Shown: positions 22,481-35,442 of the stretch, in pieces
Layout of the letters: every line of letters starts with the position of its first letter
How positions within the stretch are numbered: the stretch's first letter is position 1
Assembly: GCA_009792885.1 (NCBI GenBank)
Contig: WMCF01000021.1
Span: 102,803 to 166,802, forward strand
Source: Eremophila alpestris peregrina
Taxonomy: Eukaryota; Chordata; Aves; Passeriformes; Alaudidae
DNA: 64,000 bases
Direction: 5' to 3'
Made by a program: the position numbers and the translations under genes
Notes under the pieces: model-generated
The model's input: the letters and a program-made list of their open reading frames with translations, nothing else
Database searches by the model: none
Told to the model about the DNA's origin: nothing

Positions 22481-25250
22481 CTGACAGACTTGGTTTGGTT
22501 TGAGTTACTGCTGCAATCAAACCCAGTAAGTTATAAGGAAGTACTTTATTTTAAGTTAAATAAATAGTGACAGTAACAGGTTTGCATTATTCAAAGTGTA
22601 GAAAATACCACCCATGCACAGGCAAAACCATTGTAATTCAAGTCAGGAGTAAGTTTTTAGTATCCAGCAAATTTAATGTGTGTATTCTGTGACCAAAGAC
22701 AAAAAAAACTGAAGTAGACCAACACTGATAATATTTAAGCAATGACCATCTTTTGTACTATAATTACATTCTCACAACATGAGAGTATGTGCTTTTTCAT
22801 CATGCTGTTTCAATATAGAGTATTTTGAAGTATGAATTCCCATTTTTCACTTACAAAGTAGCATTTCCAGTCTCCTTCCAGTTGTATTCCAGTAGAAGGG
22901 AAAAAATGAAGACTGCAACTCTATATCTCCATTTCTTAATTTAAAGGAAGCCTCTGTACTTTTGGGCAATGGTGGTTGCATTTGGTTTTGTGCAGTGTGG
23001 TGCCAAACTCTGTCACGTGGAACAAACACGTGTAGGAGGTGAATGGCAGCACTTTATCCATGTAGACAGTGCCAATCTTCTGTTAGAATTCTACTTGATC
23101 CATTTATTTATCATCCATATAAGATGATACAGAATTTTAGGAACATACTAATGATGAGTTAATTTGCAGCCAGCTTTGTCTTAAGATTTGAAAATTCTTT
23201 TTCCAAGGCCAATCTTTTAAATAGTAATTATGTGCATATCCATAATAAAGTAAGACTTATATACTTAGAGGCTATTTATATTAATTCTTCAAAGCCTGTA
23301 TTAAAAATCCAAATTTAAAAAAAAAAAAACCAAAAACCCACAACTGCAATGGACAGAAAACTTACAGTTCACCAACCCACTGAGGCTTGCTTTTGAAGAT
23401 GACCTATTCTTAAAAATTCTTCTACACAACTAAGCATGGATAAACTGTTTATCTATGGTTAGGTATGTGGAAGATACCAAGATAAAATATAATGAATGTT
23501 GTCATTGTTACCATGAATTACCCACCAGCAAACAGACTTGCATTCATGACTTGGGGTTTGAGAACATGTGGTTAAGTGGTCTGATTTTACAAAGTAGATG
23601 GAGTTTTCAGGAAGCACAGAATAGAGCCCAATGGCTGCTCCACCTTCCTGGGAACTAAGTGGGAGTGCAAAAAGTGAAAACACCCACAGGTCCTTAATGC
23701 CAAGTGATGGAAATCCAAATAGGTACATTCTCCTGCAGCTTTTGCTATATTTCCCTTAAATATGTATACTTATTGTGATTGTGAAGGTGATCATCCAATT
23801 TAAATGAACACTCAGCAGTTACACCTTGTCTTGGAACTGTAGCACCCATAAATACAGACCTGGCTTTGTTAGAAAGCTGTCAGGGATCTCTACAGACATG
23901 GATTAACTACATATAGAATATATTCTATGGAATGAGTGAAACACAACAGAAAGGAATGTGGAGTTGTCTTGTAACACTCTGAATTCCTGAGAGAATGGAG
24001 TTAGACTGGACCAATGTGCAGAGCTCACATTATCCTTCAACATAAGGACAGTCTATAGCTTTGAATTCAGGCCTCTGCTATTTCCTTCCTCACCTACAAG
24101 TGACCAGATTGAAATACACTTCCCCCCCCCAATAAATCCAGTTCTTTTAAATTCTAAAGAATAAGCTGTTTGCCGAATTTCTTCAAAGTATGTTTAGTTC
24201 TTATCTCAAAAATATTTAAAAATATTAGGTGCTTATGTGTGTTGTCAATTTTATTTAACAAACATGAAGACTATTCACAAAACACGTCTGATTATTATTT
24301 TTTGATAATGTGCCTGTAATAATCAATGAAGAAAAATTACTTCTTAAACGCCCAATATTTTAGGGTCTTTATATTTGGCTGTGGAGTGCTGCATAGACCT
24401 ATGGCACTGTAGCACATGTACCAAGCATTCCTGAATGGACACTGTGTGTTCACAGCACTGGAAGGTATCTCCAGAAGTAAATAATAAATACCATAATACA
24501 CAAATCCTTTTTACAAAATACTGTAAAGCTTCTCTGCTAATTGTCTGTTCCCACACTTTTACATTTAAATGTTGACAATTCCACAGGGAAGCACTGCAAA
24601 GTTATATGCTGTTGCATTTCCCTTCCAGAATTGTATTGTTATCAAATGCGATCAATCCTACAGGCTTCCTGTTTCCCAGATGATTAATCAGACACGACTG
24701 AGATACGAAACTGAGACACATTTTTAGCTTTGTCTCGATTTCTGCAATTTGGGAGCTTGCAGAAATGTGACTGGACACATACAAGCATCAGTCCCTGCCT
24801 GTCAACAGGAGAGGGAATCCCATAAGGAAGGTCTGCTTTAACTTAAAATAATTTCTGTTTGCTAAAATCTATTTTCCTGTGTTACTGCATTTGCTGTGGG
24901 TAGATTCATTGCTCCTGTTTTCACAGTTAATCGTGGAGTGCAAATTGCTGCTTCAGAAAGAAAAATTAGAACCAGTAGCAAGAATCAGTCTTTCTGCAGG
25001 GAAAGATAAAATCGTGGTAAATGTGAATGAAAACCACGAGGCTTGCTAGTATTTTTATGAATATGCAACTCTCCCTTTTTTCTATCTGGATATGGAAAGC
25101 GATTAGTCATTCACATATGCTGTGCCAATTCATTCAGCTGGGTTCTGTACAATCCAGTCTAAATCAACAGTACTTGGTACCAAACATAGTTCTGTCTTCT
25201 CCCCCCTCCCCAACTATTAACTTATTTAAAATAGAGCTTGGTTACATTCT
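22481..25250. other. Intergenic DNA between NUDT19 and RGS9BP
   Basis: AT-rich, without recognisable exons. Short poly-A (about 23317-23330) and poly-C (24122-24130) runs are present. Confidence 0.6.
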
Positions 25251-25256
25251 TTTATT
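25251..25256 (-). terminator. Possible RGS9BP polyadenylation signal
   Basis: AATAAA on the minus strand, about 510 bp beyond the RGS9BP stop codon. It is the nearest canonical hexamer I noticed downstream. No transcript evidence. Confidence 0.3.
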
Positions 25257-25762
25257 GGGGTTTTCATCCTTACCCCTTTCCTCCACTCAAGAAATACTTT
25301 TTGTATTTGATGGAAAAAAGAAGTATTCTATTCACTCAGTCAGACAAAACACCCATCAAATTTACTACCCTCCAATCCTGTAAACAGTGACCAGCAGCAA
25401 ACACCAGAGCCTAGTGAAGAACAAAAACCACAGGCTTCTGAGAACAGTGACCTATTAATAGCAGGCAAATCCCTGTTACAGCCAGTAGTGATAATACCCT
25501 GATACTTCGCTTAACTGTTACGAGTCCAGTAAACGAAGACATTCTACACTGCAGACTGATTAGCATTCCTTTTCTTCAATAAGCATGAAGAAACAAATAG
25601 TGCATTTTAGGATATCCAGAGGCAAAAGTTCTGCTTTGTTCTTTCAAGTGCCCGTTTAAAATTCTCAGCTTATCCAAGTGACACACTTTGGAAGTCAAGG
25701 TGAGGCATGAAACGCTCCAGAGACGCTGGAGAGGGGTGGCTCGTGTCAGAGCTTGCACCACC

Positions 25763-26476
25763 CTAAGACAGTTTAACCACGCACACTGCCAGGACAATAG
25801 CGATAATGAGCACAGCAGTGAAAATAATCCCAGCTAGAACCTTGCTGATATCGCAGAAGGATTTATTTTCCTCCACAGAGATCATGCCAATAGAGGAAGC
25901 GCCCACGCTGATGGTGGATTTCAGTTCAGCTCCTGGGTCTTGCTTAGCCTCTACTGTCCACTGGGGGACATTGACCTTCATCTCCATCTCGTACATCATC
26001 TCTCCTACCTGGTTGATCTCGTTCTCGAGGTCTTTCAAGTCCACCACGTCTATGTTGTGCTCAGCTTCGTATTTCATGTTCTGCACGCTCATGGCGCGGG
26101 CGGCCACGCCGGAGGTTCCCCCGCTCATGCCCGTCTGGATCAGGTGTTTTTTGGGGACGTTCAGCGGGAACTCGTGGCCCAGCTCCAGGGCTCTCCTCAT
26201 GTCGATCTCCAGGATCTCTAGGCACGTGGAGAAAATCACCCATAGTCTCTCGAACTCGGCTTTATCTTCCTTACTCACGCTTTTGTCCTTCAGGACCGTG
26301 GTGAGCTTGTTCCTGTTGGCCACCGCCAGCTCCTGAGCTTTCTGTCGGGTCTTCTTGAGCTCCTCCCGCAGGTTCTGCGAGTCCGAGGTGCCGCCGATGG
26401 TCAGCACCATGTGCCGGTAGCAGGCTGTCACCTTGTTGAGCGCGTCCAGCAGCGCCTTGCACTCCTCCTTCACCAT
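25763..26476 (-). CDS. RGS9BP: RGS9BP (R9AP), membrane anchor of the RGS9-1/Gbeta5 GAP complex, single exon
   Basis: Tail-anchored SNARE-like protein of photoreceptor outer segments. It tethers RGS9-1/Gbeta5 to disc membranes and speeds transducin GTP hydrolysis and photoresponse recovery (family knowledge). The intronless frame gives 237 residues plus TAG; human has 235 and is also intronless. It begins [20 protein letters not shown], which reads as a helical bundle. The segment at about 175-195 ([20 protein letters not shown]) resembles the SNARE-like coiled coil. A hydrophobic anchor ([20 protein letters not shown]) spans about 213-232, ending VVKLS. The ATG at 26476 sits in an ideal context, GCCACCATGG, and no upstream in-frame ATG exists. 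The gene is divergent from ANKRD27. Confidence 0.97.
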   Translation of the reverse strand: MVKEECKALLDALNKVTACYRHMVLTIGGTSDSQNLREELKKTRQKAQELAVANRNKLTTVLKDKSVSKEDKAEFERLWVIFSTCLEILEIDMRRALELGHEFPLNVPKKHLIQTGMSGGTSGVAARAMSVQNMKYEAEHNIDVVDLKDLENEINQVGEMMYEMEMKVNVPQWTVEAKQDPGAELKSTISVGASSIGMISVEENKSFCDISKVLAGIIFTAVLIIAIVLAVCVVKLS

Positions 26477-26479
26477 GGT

Positions 26480-27360
26480 GGCGGCGGGGCCGTGCCCGGA
26501 GCCGCCCTGCCCGGTGCCGCCCCGACTTACCGGGTGTCGTCGGGCCCCGGGCGCTGCCGCAGCCGGCCGCTGCCAGCACACATGGCAAGTGCAGCCTCCG
26601 GGTCGCGCCTACATCCAGCACCCTTAGCCGCTGGTCATGCGGCGCCTGCGGGAGCCGGGGCGGGCGGCGGGGAGCCGGGGCGGGCAGGCAGCATCGCTCC
26701 CCGCGCCACCGCCGCCTGCAGCGCCTCCGGAGCGGCTCGGTCCGCGCCGCGCTCAACGGGGCGCTGCTGTTTGAAAAGTGCCAAACGCCGAGGATGGAGG
26801 AGGAAAAAATATGAAATCAAAAAAGCCAAGGCTAAAGCTCTGGGGAGCGGCAGCCGGGCAGCCGGCGGTGCCCGCCGCCGCCACTTAACTCGCCCCAGCT
26901 GGGCGCCCGCGCGGTCACATGGCGGGAGCGCCCGGCCCGGCCCTATAAGCCCTCGCAGGCTCCGCCTCCGCAGGCAGCGATCCCGCGGTGCTCCCAGCTC
27001 TGAGCCCGCTCCCTCCCGCCTCTGCCCAGCCATTGGCTTCGTGCGGCCGCGCCGGGCCCGCCCTGGACCCCGGTAGGGCTCGGCCGTGGCGCGGAGCGGC
27101 GGGGGTGGCGGGAGGCGGTGGTGCTGCGGCCGGGGAGCCGGGAGGCGATGGTGTCGGTGTGAGTAGCTCTCCCGCCCCAGGCAGCCCGCAGCTCCCACTC
27201 GCACCGTCCCGCCGGGGAGGGAGCGGGGAGCGCTCCCAGCCGGCCGGGCTGTGCCCCGGGAGCCGCTCGGCCGCGGCCTGGGCGGCGGCGGGGCTGTGGC
27301 CGCTCGGCCTTTGCCCGGGCCGGAGCGCGGCGGGGTCGGGCCGTGTGGGCTCATGGCCCT
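26480..27360. promoter_or_regulatory. CpG-dense region between divergent RGS9BP and ANKRD27
   Basis: Very GC/CpG-rich DNA, broken by a short AT-rich patch at about 26795-26830. It separates the RGS9BP start codon (minus) from the presumed first exon of ANKRD27 (plus). Visible elements include a plus-strand CCCTATAAGC at 26941-26950 (TATA-like) and a CCATTGGC (inverted CCAAT box) at 27030-27037. Transcription start sites cannot be fixed from sequence. Confidence 0.65.
27040..27158 (+). other. ANKRD27: Predicted noncoding first exon of ANKRD27 (5' limit unknown)
   Basis: The first coding exon of ANKRD27 starts with a splice acceptor, so a 5' UTR exon must lie upstream. The CpG-dense region offers a good plus-strand donor, GGT|GTGAGT, at 27159. 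The 5' limit given is arbitrary. It would leave an intron of about 9.9 kb. Inference from position and donor only. Confidence 0.4.
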
Positions 27361-30300
27361 GGTCAGTGACCGCCGTGGCAGGCTCGGTCCTCGCCGTGTT
27401 GAACCCCAGTGTGCACGGCAGGTCGGTCTTGCCCGGCCCCCTCGGTGTCCCGTGTGTCGCAGACGGGAAGGGGCTCGCTGTTGTTGTCATCCACAGGAAG
27501 GGCTGCCATGCGACCCGGGGCACCTGCAGTTAGCTCAAGTCAAGCAATGGCACATGAGGAAGTGCAGGAAACACGCCAGTTCTCGCTGTCAGAAACGATG
27601 CTCCTCAGCTGCCCTCGGCAGCGCGCTGGGTACGGCACGGTGGGCGCTGATGGGCGCTAGGCCGTGCTCGTGTGTGCGTCCAGCGGGATGGAGGGGATGA
27701 GAAATGCTACGCTGGAACTGAACTGTGTTGCCTCTAGCACCTGCTGTGTCTGCTGAAGTGGGCTTCTCGCGAGCTTACTTGTCACAACATCTGCTATCGC
27801 GTGTGCCCCGGCGTTTGTGGGTAGCTGAGTGGTTTTGTGATGCTACAGCAGCCTGAAAAAGCTGTGAAGCCACGAGAGTCCCACAAAAAGGAGCGTGACC
27901 CATTCCCTTATCTTTTATTACTGCCCTTACAGGGCAATGTGTGTTACGAGCAAGATAATTTGCTATGAGGAACAGAGTCCAGGCAGTCTGGCTTTGTGCT
28001 GCAGAGCCCAGCTTGAACAGTCTTGTCTATCTTATGTTCCTCTTTCTGGGATTTGGTAGCTGGGACTCCACTGACTGGGGTTTTTTTTGTTTATTTATGT
28101 TTTATCTTGCTTTAATTTTGGCCCTAGTTCCAAAACCTGTGTAGCTTCTGCTGCAGGTTAGTTTCTACCTGTGGAAGAAATGGCCCCTTAACTTTGTGTA
28201 GATTATCAAATTACTACCAACCAGACTGAGTAGCTCTTGTCAATTTGCATGTTGGTAGCCTAGAAGAAGCAAATCAGTCATGCCTGTTTCTTTGTAGGAG
28301 TAAAGAAACACAGGACGATTTTGACCTGATTGTAAGTGAAGTCTTGTAATTGCCTAATCATTGTCAGGTGGAAAAAGGATTAGCTCCGGGTTTGAATCTG
28401 GAGTCCTGTGTGACATTGGTGTTAAGCTTATTGCTGACTAAATTATGCATATTTGTGTGTATGTTTTAGCTATGTTTATACTCTGCCACAGAGCACTGAA
28501 ATTGTGTGAGACTCTGGAAGCCACTTCTGTGAATGTGTCGGGGAAGGGAGGGAGGATTGGTTCAGAAACATGGGACTATTTAAACCTGAAGGTAGCAGCA
28601 GTTGTGATGTGTATCAGGTAATGCCTAAGTACGTCTTTAGGTGTGTCATGGGGGAAGAGCCTGTTATTTAGATCAGTTCTAATTTAAGTTCAGCTGCATG
28701 TAGTTATACAGTTTGCTTAGATTGTGGGAACTCTTAAAATTCACTTGTTTGTCAGGCATGGTGTTCTGAAAATCCAAATCTTGGTACTGCTTTCAAACAA
28801 GATGCTGACTAGCCAAAATACTGTCCTGGGAAAACTATTGGGATGGGGGTAAAAATCCTTAGAATTGACTGACTTAGGGAGCAGGATAATGAGTAGTAAA
28901 AAAATGTATTTCCTGGTTCTGTGGCAAGATGTTAATGATCATATTCTTTCTGTGCAGTACTCCTGAAACTGTTTGCAAAGTATTCTGTGATGCATCTTGA
29001 ACACCAGTAATTAAATGTTATAGCCTCATTTTAATACTTTAAAGTAGAATTTTAGGTAAATGCTGGTTTGTTTTCCTTAAATGGTTGGTGAGCCTTGTCT
29101 GTGGGACTTGCTTTTAGAGTGAGCTCATATACTAAGTTTGCTCCATAGACTGTTATGGCTTGGGAAAGCTTGAAGTTACTATGAGATGAAGAAGGAAAAT
29201 AAAGATGAAATACAGTGATAATGAAATGTGACATCAGCCCCTTCCCTCTCCCTGATCACTGATAAATTGTGAGCTTCTTTGAATTCTGTGATTTGCATTC
29301 TGCTAAGCTTGTAGTGGTGAGATCCATAGGAAGAATCTTAATTAATTTACATTGTGGGGAATGTTAGACTGATACTTCTGTATCGTGATACTACTTTCAG
29401 GAAGCTCTTAATTAGCTTAGGCTGGTATGTGTTGCATTGTGTAGCATTTATAACACCAGTAGTGGTTAAAATTATTTATTTTGCTAGTTAGAGCTTTCCT
29501 GCTGAATTGTTTTCCAGCCTTCTTACTCTTGCACTGGTGCCTAAATAAATGAAAATATTTGGCTTAAGTAAACCTATATGTATTTCAGCTCCATAAGAAT
29601 TTGCCCCACTCCCTTCCCCCAGAGAAGGGGAGTGAAATACCAAAGTGCTGAAACCTCTGAGAGCCTGAGGAGGAGGTGGCCTTAAATACAGCTCACTGGT
29701 ATTTGAAGGAAGCATCCTTGTTTGAGAAGCTGTTGTGGGAACTTTGTATTTGCTGTTAATGTTCTCCCTCTAAATGTTCCTTGTAACTGTTGGTGGTTCA
29801 CTGAACAGCACCTGCACTTTGTTCTAGGCTTGCTTTGAGTGCCTCAGGGCTGCCCATCAGTGAATGTAATGCAGCTTCAATAGTGGCAAGCCAAAGAATG
29901 AAACTTCTTTGCAGCCAATGTGGTGGATTTCTAAACCTGTGAGAATTGGAAATCTGGGGTCTACCCTGCTGTGAAAAGAGAATGCAGCTTGTTCCTGATA
30001 CTTGGCTAATGGCAAGCAAGATGTTTTTGAGTATGTTGAAGTACCTGGATAGAAGTGGGAAGCTTGGCTGTTGAAGGATGCGCACACATTGAAATGTGCT
30101 TCCTCCAGAGGAAAGGAACAAGTGACTGGGGAGACTCAAGCCCTCAAGTTTGGTACAAGTACGGGTGTGCTCACATCGAGCAATAGTGCAAATGCACTGT
30201 TAAAATGTAAAGGATGAACCTTCTCACTGCTTCTCAGGAGTGAGCTCGGCTCTGGAGTTCGAGGTGGGGCTGCTGAGGAGCTGCCCAGGGATCTGGTCCA

Positions 30301-31157
30301 ACCCCATGTGCTCTGATACTGCCCAGGTGCTGCAGGGTCTGGGGAGACCTGGCCAAGGAGGGGGAGCAGTTGGCAGCAGGGCAAAGCTGCCAGGCTTAGA
30401 AAAGGCTTGTGAGATGTTGGGTAGAGGTAAAACCCAAGCCATGAGAGCCTGTGCCAGCTCTTAACCCTTCAGTGGAAGAAATGTGTGCCTGGAAGGGAGG
30501 TGCTGAGAGAAATGAGCATCTTCCTGGGATGCTCATGAGCCCTCCTTTCCAGACTCTGTTCCACTGGTGTCAGGCTGATGTTCTGGGATGATAAAACTTA
30601 GTTTTTCACTAATTGCTAGTAAGCCTTGAGCTGACTGATATGAGTTCACCACTCGATAATCTGATAATTCAAAGGTGCTACTCTTGCATACTTCTGTTTC
30701 ACAGAAATCAGTACAAGCTGAATCTGAAAGAGATAGGAATAGATCTACTTATTTATTCCCTCGTGGAGGGCAAGGGGTACTGGAATATGTCAGATGTTTT
30801 TTACAGGATGCTCAACACTCATCCTTTAGAATTTTTAAATGCTCAGAAAAAGAAATTATCTGCTTTCATTTGTAGATGAATGCTGATGTAGGGCTCAAGC
30901 TCATATTGTTATTTTTGCCCAGAGGCAGAGTAACTGAGGAGTAATAGTGCTGGTAAAACAGGAACTGGAGTGGTAACTTGAGTTTTTGGACTGAGTTTAT
31001 TTAAATACCCCTGTTAGATTACTGTTTGCTTGTAAAGAGCTCTAACATATGCTTACCTTTGGCTGTTCCTTCTAACAAGTGGTGCTCTTAAGGTGCATGA
31101 GGGAAGCACTTCTGTTAAAAAAAACCTTAACTTAGAATTAGGGAACAATTGCTTCCT

Positions 31158-31181
31158 TTTTTCTTTTTTTTTTTTTTTTTT
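31158..31181. repeat. Poly-T tract
   Basis: A run of T broken by a single C, followed by GTGG. Simple repeat. Confidence 0.8.
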
Positions 31182-34100
31182 GTGGAGCTGTGCAGTTTGC
31201 TAGAATTACACATTTCTGATAAAATTTGTATGTGTATTTATCTGCTATTCTGAGATAAAATTCTTTTAGTTGAGTAAGGAGTTACTCCTGATTTACTCAT
31301 TATTTTGAGCACTTTATCAAATATAAGTTACTGGATTACTAAGCCTTACTTGTTCGTGTTGTAGCTATTGTGAGCTAAGGTGATGTTGTCACATGAAACT
31401 TTACAATAGTGCTAAAATAAAATTGAGTGAAATTATGCTTTCTTGCCATGCTAATGGATCTGGTTGAAAGTTTTGCAGAACATGGCATTCTGCTCCTTTG
31501 AAGCTGGGTGTGTGTGGAGAGGACACTGAGGTACTTGATGTTAGTAACCCAGTGTAATATCCTCTTGGATATCCTGCAGACAACTGATGTTACTGAACTT
31601 GGCTAATAATTTTTACTAACTTTGGTGTCTGTTTTTACTTTGTTCTACTGAATTATTATTGAAATGCTACTGTGAAAACACAATGTTATGCTGCTCAGCA
31701 CTGACTGAAAGTGTTTGTATACACCATCCTTCATGCTGTTATGAGAGGTATTTTCTCTGCAGATTGTTTTGTTAAGCCTTTAGTAGGGATGTAGCAGGAT
31801 GTTCAGAAGATGATGAGCCTAAGGTTTGAGTAAATACTTGTACAAGTTGAATGTGGACAGGAGGTAACTGCTAGGTAACAATGCAAATACAATGACATCA
31901 TCCACTTTCATGGCTGTTTGTCTGCATTTCAAAGTACTTAAAAGGAGCTGAAACCTGCAAGCTCTAGAAAAGGTTCCTCACTTGTCCATCTCTGAAGGAA
32001 AACACCATCAATGAGAAAATGAACTGTCAGAATTTATTCCTATTCACTGTTTTTAGTACCAGAGCTAATTAGGCTTCATTTTCAATGTCATAGAGAAAAC
32101 AGTGGCGTGCTTAGATTCCATATTTTTCACTTCAGCAGTCCTTTGTACCATATTTATATCGTTAGAACTATCACTCTGCTTTTGATCTAGAAAGGATTAG
32201 TCCCTTGTAAGATTATGATTATAGGTTTTTTTTAAACTGTAACATAATGCTTATTAGATTGCCTGATCCAGCTAGCTTCTGTTCTTCCAGCAATTTGAGC
32301 TATTTCTGTGTTTACAGGCATGAAGCCATACACTGAAGTGATTCCATTTAAACCTTTTGTATAACATTAGTGCTTGAGTATTGCTTTACTGCTCAGCATG
32401 ATAGAATTTGGTAAACTTCATCGTGAATAAAGCTGATGGTCGTTTTTAATGAGTGTTCTGTTAAGCATTAAGTTCTGGTAATGTATATAAGGCCTTTTGC
32501 ATTTTCTGTTTTCACTGTAAAGCTAAAGCTGTCCAAGGTGCAGCTAGAAGAGTAAGTCTGTGTCATCCCCAAGTTAAATTAGGCTGAAGCTGGATGTTGT
32601 GTTCTGCCAACAAACTCTTAATGGAGAATTCTAATGTGTTCCTAGAATTACAGCAATGCATTAGCCAGTATTTTCAGATGCATTTAACTTTTGAGGTGGA
32701 AAGAAATTGACTCAATCGTAAAAATGCCTGAGCTTTGGGGAAATTTCAATGTACTATCTTGAATTTGTAGACTAAATTCCTTCGTTTTGGTTTTTTTTTA
32801 TGATTTAAATTGCTTCTTCATCCACACTTCTGTCTCTCTGGAGAATGCTGTGGGAAGGTGTTGGAGGGCCAAGTGAATACAGTAGCTAAACAGTTTTATA
32901 TAATAAGTATTCCACCTGTTGTTTTCCATACCTACATTTTAATCAGATATGATAGCTGTCCCCTAATGAGACCCTGAACAGCTGCAGGGGTACAAGAGAG
33001 AGAAAAGGGAAGGAAACTGAGAGTTGTGATTCTCAGAACAGTATTGATGTGGCCAGTGGGGGTTGTTTCCTGCTGTGTAGGAACATGCATGCAGGGAGGG
33101 AGCAGGGCAGAGTTCCCATCTGCTCTGCTCAAAGAGGGTGACAAACACCTGTGTGAAGCAGAAGTTTTACCTGCCTTGTCAGTGGAAGCCTTAGGTGCAT
33201 TACAGTAACTGAAATGCCAGAACTCAATGTTTGTGTGCAGTTTCTTTTCACTCCCTGCTGGAGCTCCAAGTGTGATTCAACCCTGTCAGTAGTTTTGTAG
33301 TAAAAGAATCTGTGGCTGCAACTGAGTGTTTAGAACTAGTTATTTGTGGTGTGTAACTCATGAACCAGGAACTGAAGATGATAATTTCAAACTCTTCCTA
33401 CGATGATCCATTGGTAATGATTCTTAAAGTACTTCAGTTGCTCTTTTTTTTTCCAGGTGCAAGCAGTGTTTTTAGAGGTCAGACATACAGACAGCAAGCT
33501 TCAGGAGGTCGGGCTCTCTGTGGGAGCTTCTCATCACATAGATTTCTTACACCTTTTTTGCCAGGGAATGAAGTGTTACTTTAAGTTTCTTTCTGAACGA
33601 AGCTTATCAGTTGGGGTTTTTGTTGATGGTGAGGTGGAGGTTTTTAGATGAGAAGGATTTATGGTCTGTGTTCTCTTCCCCTCCTGTTCTGGGAAGAAGT
33701 CTTTGGCCTTAAAGATTTGTTAGGCTGAAAGACTGGCAGTAAAGCTGTTGGAGACATTTGTGCACTGCAGTTTTAGCACTGCAGTCTGATGCTTGGTTGC
33801 CTGCTTGTGTCAATGTGCTTTTCCCCCTGATACAGAATGTGGTGTTAACAGCTTCTCCATTGCTGTCTTGGGGAGGATCACAGCAGTCTCATCTTCTGCT
33901 GCTTGGACAGATATATTAATTCACCCAGCTAAAGGTAGATGAAACTGCCTCAGTGGGACAACTGCATTAATGAAAGCTGGATTTGGGAAGAGTCTCAAAA
34001 GACCATGTAATTCACCCTCCCAGCTTTGCTGTGTCCACTATCACCTCTACTAGAGGTTTGTCTGAACATTTTTGGAGATTTACAACATGAGAGACTTGAT

Positions 34101-34868
34101 AGCTCTGCCAAGCAATCTAAACCATGTGCTCAACTTCCCTTTTGGAAGGTGTTCCTGATCTGTAACCTGAGCCTGTTTCCTTCAGTTAAGGCATACTTCT
34201 TAGATGTGGGAAAAATGCCTTTCACTGAAAGCTTGATCCACCTCTGTGGGGAAAAAAATCCTTACCTGCTTCATGCACTTAGTTACAAACATCACTGCTT
34301 TCTGTGGGTTGGATTCTGCTTACAGGTGCTTTGCCTTTCTTACTGCAGGCTCTGCTCCAGTCAGTTTATCTCCTGTGAGGAGGACAGGAACATCCAAAAA
34401 AACCCAAAGCATGTGGGACTCAAGTCTTGCTGTGGCAAACTACATACGTGTAACCTGCAAAATACTTACAGCCCTGCTTGGTGCTTGGCTTACACTAAAT
34501 TGTATTTAGTTATATATACTAATTTGTCACTGAGTCATGTTTGGACTGCAAGCTGCAGTCATTAAGACTTACTTGGCATTGTGGCCTAGCCAGATGTTCA
34601 GCTGGCGGTGTTTTTTTGTAGCTAGTCCTGCCTGTGGAGGTGTGTCTCAGCCCTGCTGTTGTGTGGCTCAGCAGTGAGATACCTGTGTTCCTGGAGCAGA
34701 CCTGCCCAGAGCTTGTGCTGCCTCTTCTCCTTCCCTCAGCACTGGCTGAGGAAGAAGCTCACAGCTTGGACCTGGATTTCTGCCAAGAAATCTTTATAGT
34801 AATCATGTGGTGGAATTACTGGTGATCATCCTGTTTATCCAGACACTGTGGCAGGGCAGATCATGGAT

Positions 34869-35442
34869 TATAGAATTGGTTGGTCTGGGTTGGAAGGGAC
34901 CTTAAAATGCATCTGGTTCCACCCCTGGCTGTGGGGAGGGATACCTCCTACCAGAGCTGTCCAGCCTGGCCTTGGACACTTCCAGGGATGGGGCAGCCCC
35001 AGCTTCTGTGCCAGGGCCTCAGCACCTCACAGGGAAGAAATTTTTCTGTACATTTAATACAAGTCCACCTTCTTCTAGTGGGAAGCTCTTTCCACTTGTC
35101 TGAAGTCTCTCTCCATCCTGTTTAGGTACTGGAGGGTGCTAAAAGCTCACAATGGAGCCTTCTCTTCTCCAGGCTAAAGTCCTCCAACTCTCTCAGCCTG
35201 TCTCCAGAGCAGAAGGGCTCCAGCATTTGGAGCATTTTTGTCCCACTCCTGTGGACTTGCTACAACTCCATGTCCTTGTGCTGGGACCCCAGGGCTGGAG
35301 GCAGCTCTGCAGGAGGGATCTCACCTGAGCAGGGCAGAGGGACAGATTCCCCTCCCCTGACCTGCCCATGCAAGGGGATGAGCCCAGGATGTGCTTGGTT
35401 TTGGGGCTTCAGATGCTGATTGCTGGCTCATGTTGAGCCTGT
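34869..35442 (-). repeat. CR1 LINE 3' part, minus strand, in ANKRD27 intron 1
   Basis: The plus strand reads GGGTTGGAAGGGACCTTAAA, GTCCAGCCTGGCCTTGGACA and TTCTCTTCTCCAGGCTAAAG, and ends near GCTGGCTCATGTTGAGCC. At about 570 bp it is the longest minus-strand CR1 copy here, antisense to ANKRD27. Confidence 0.92.

Noticed and set aside
26477..26581. 35-residue N-terminal extension of RGS9BP
   Set aside because: No ATG; the ATG at 26476 has an ideal context and matches the known N-terminus.
26411..27533. Several long frames on both strands over the RGS9BP/ANKRD27 CpG region
   Set aside because: They are products of GC-rich composition, with Ala/Pro/Arg-rich translations and no family resemblance. 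The real gene there is RGS9BP.
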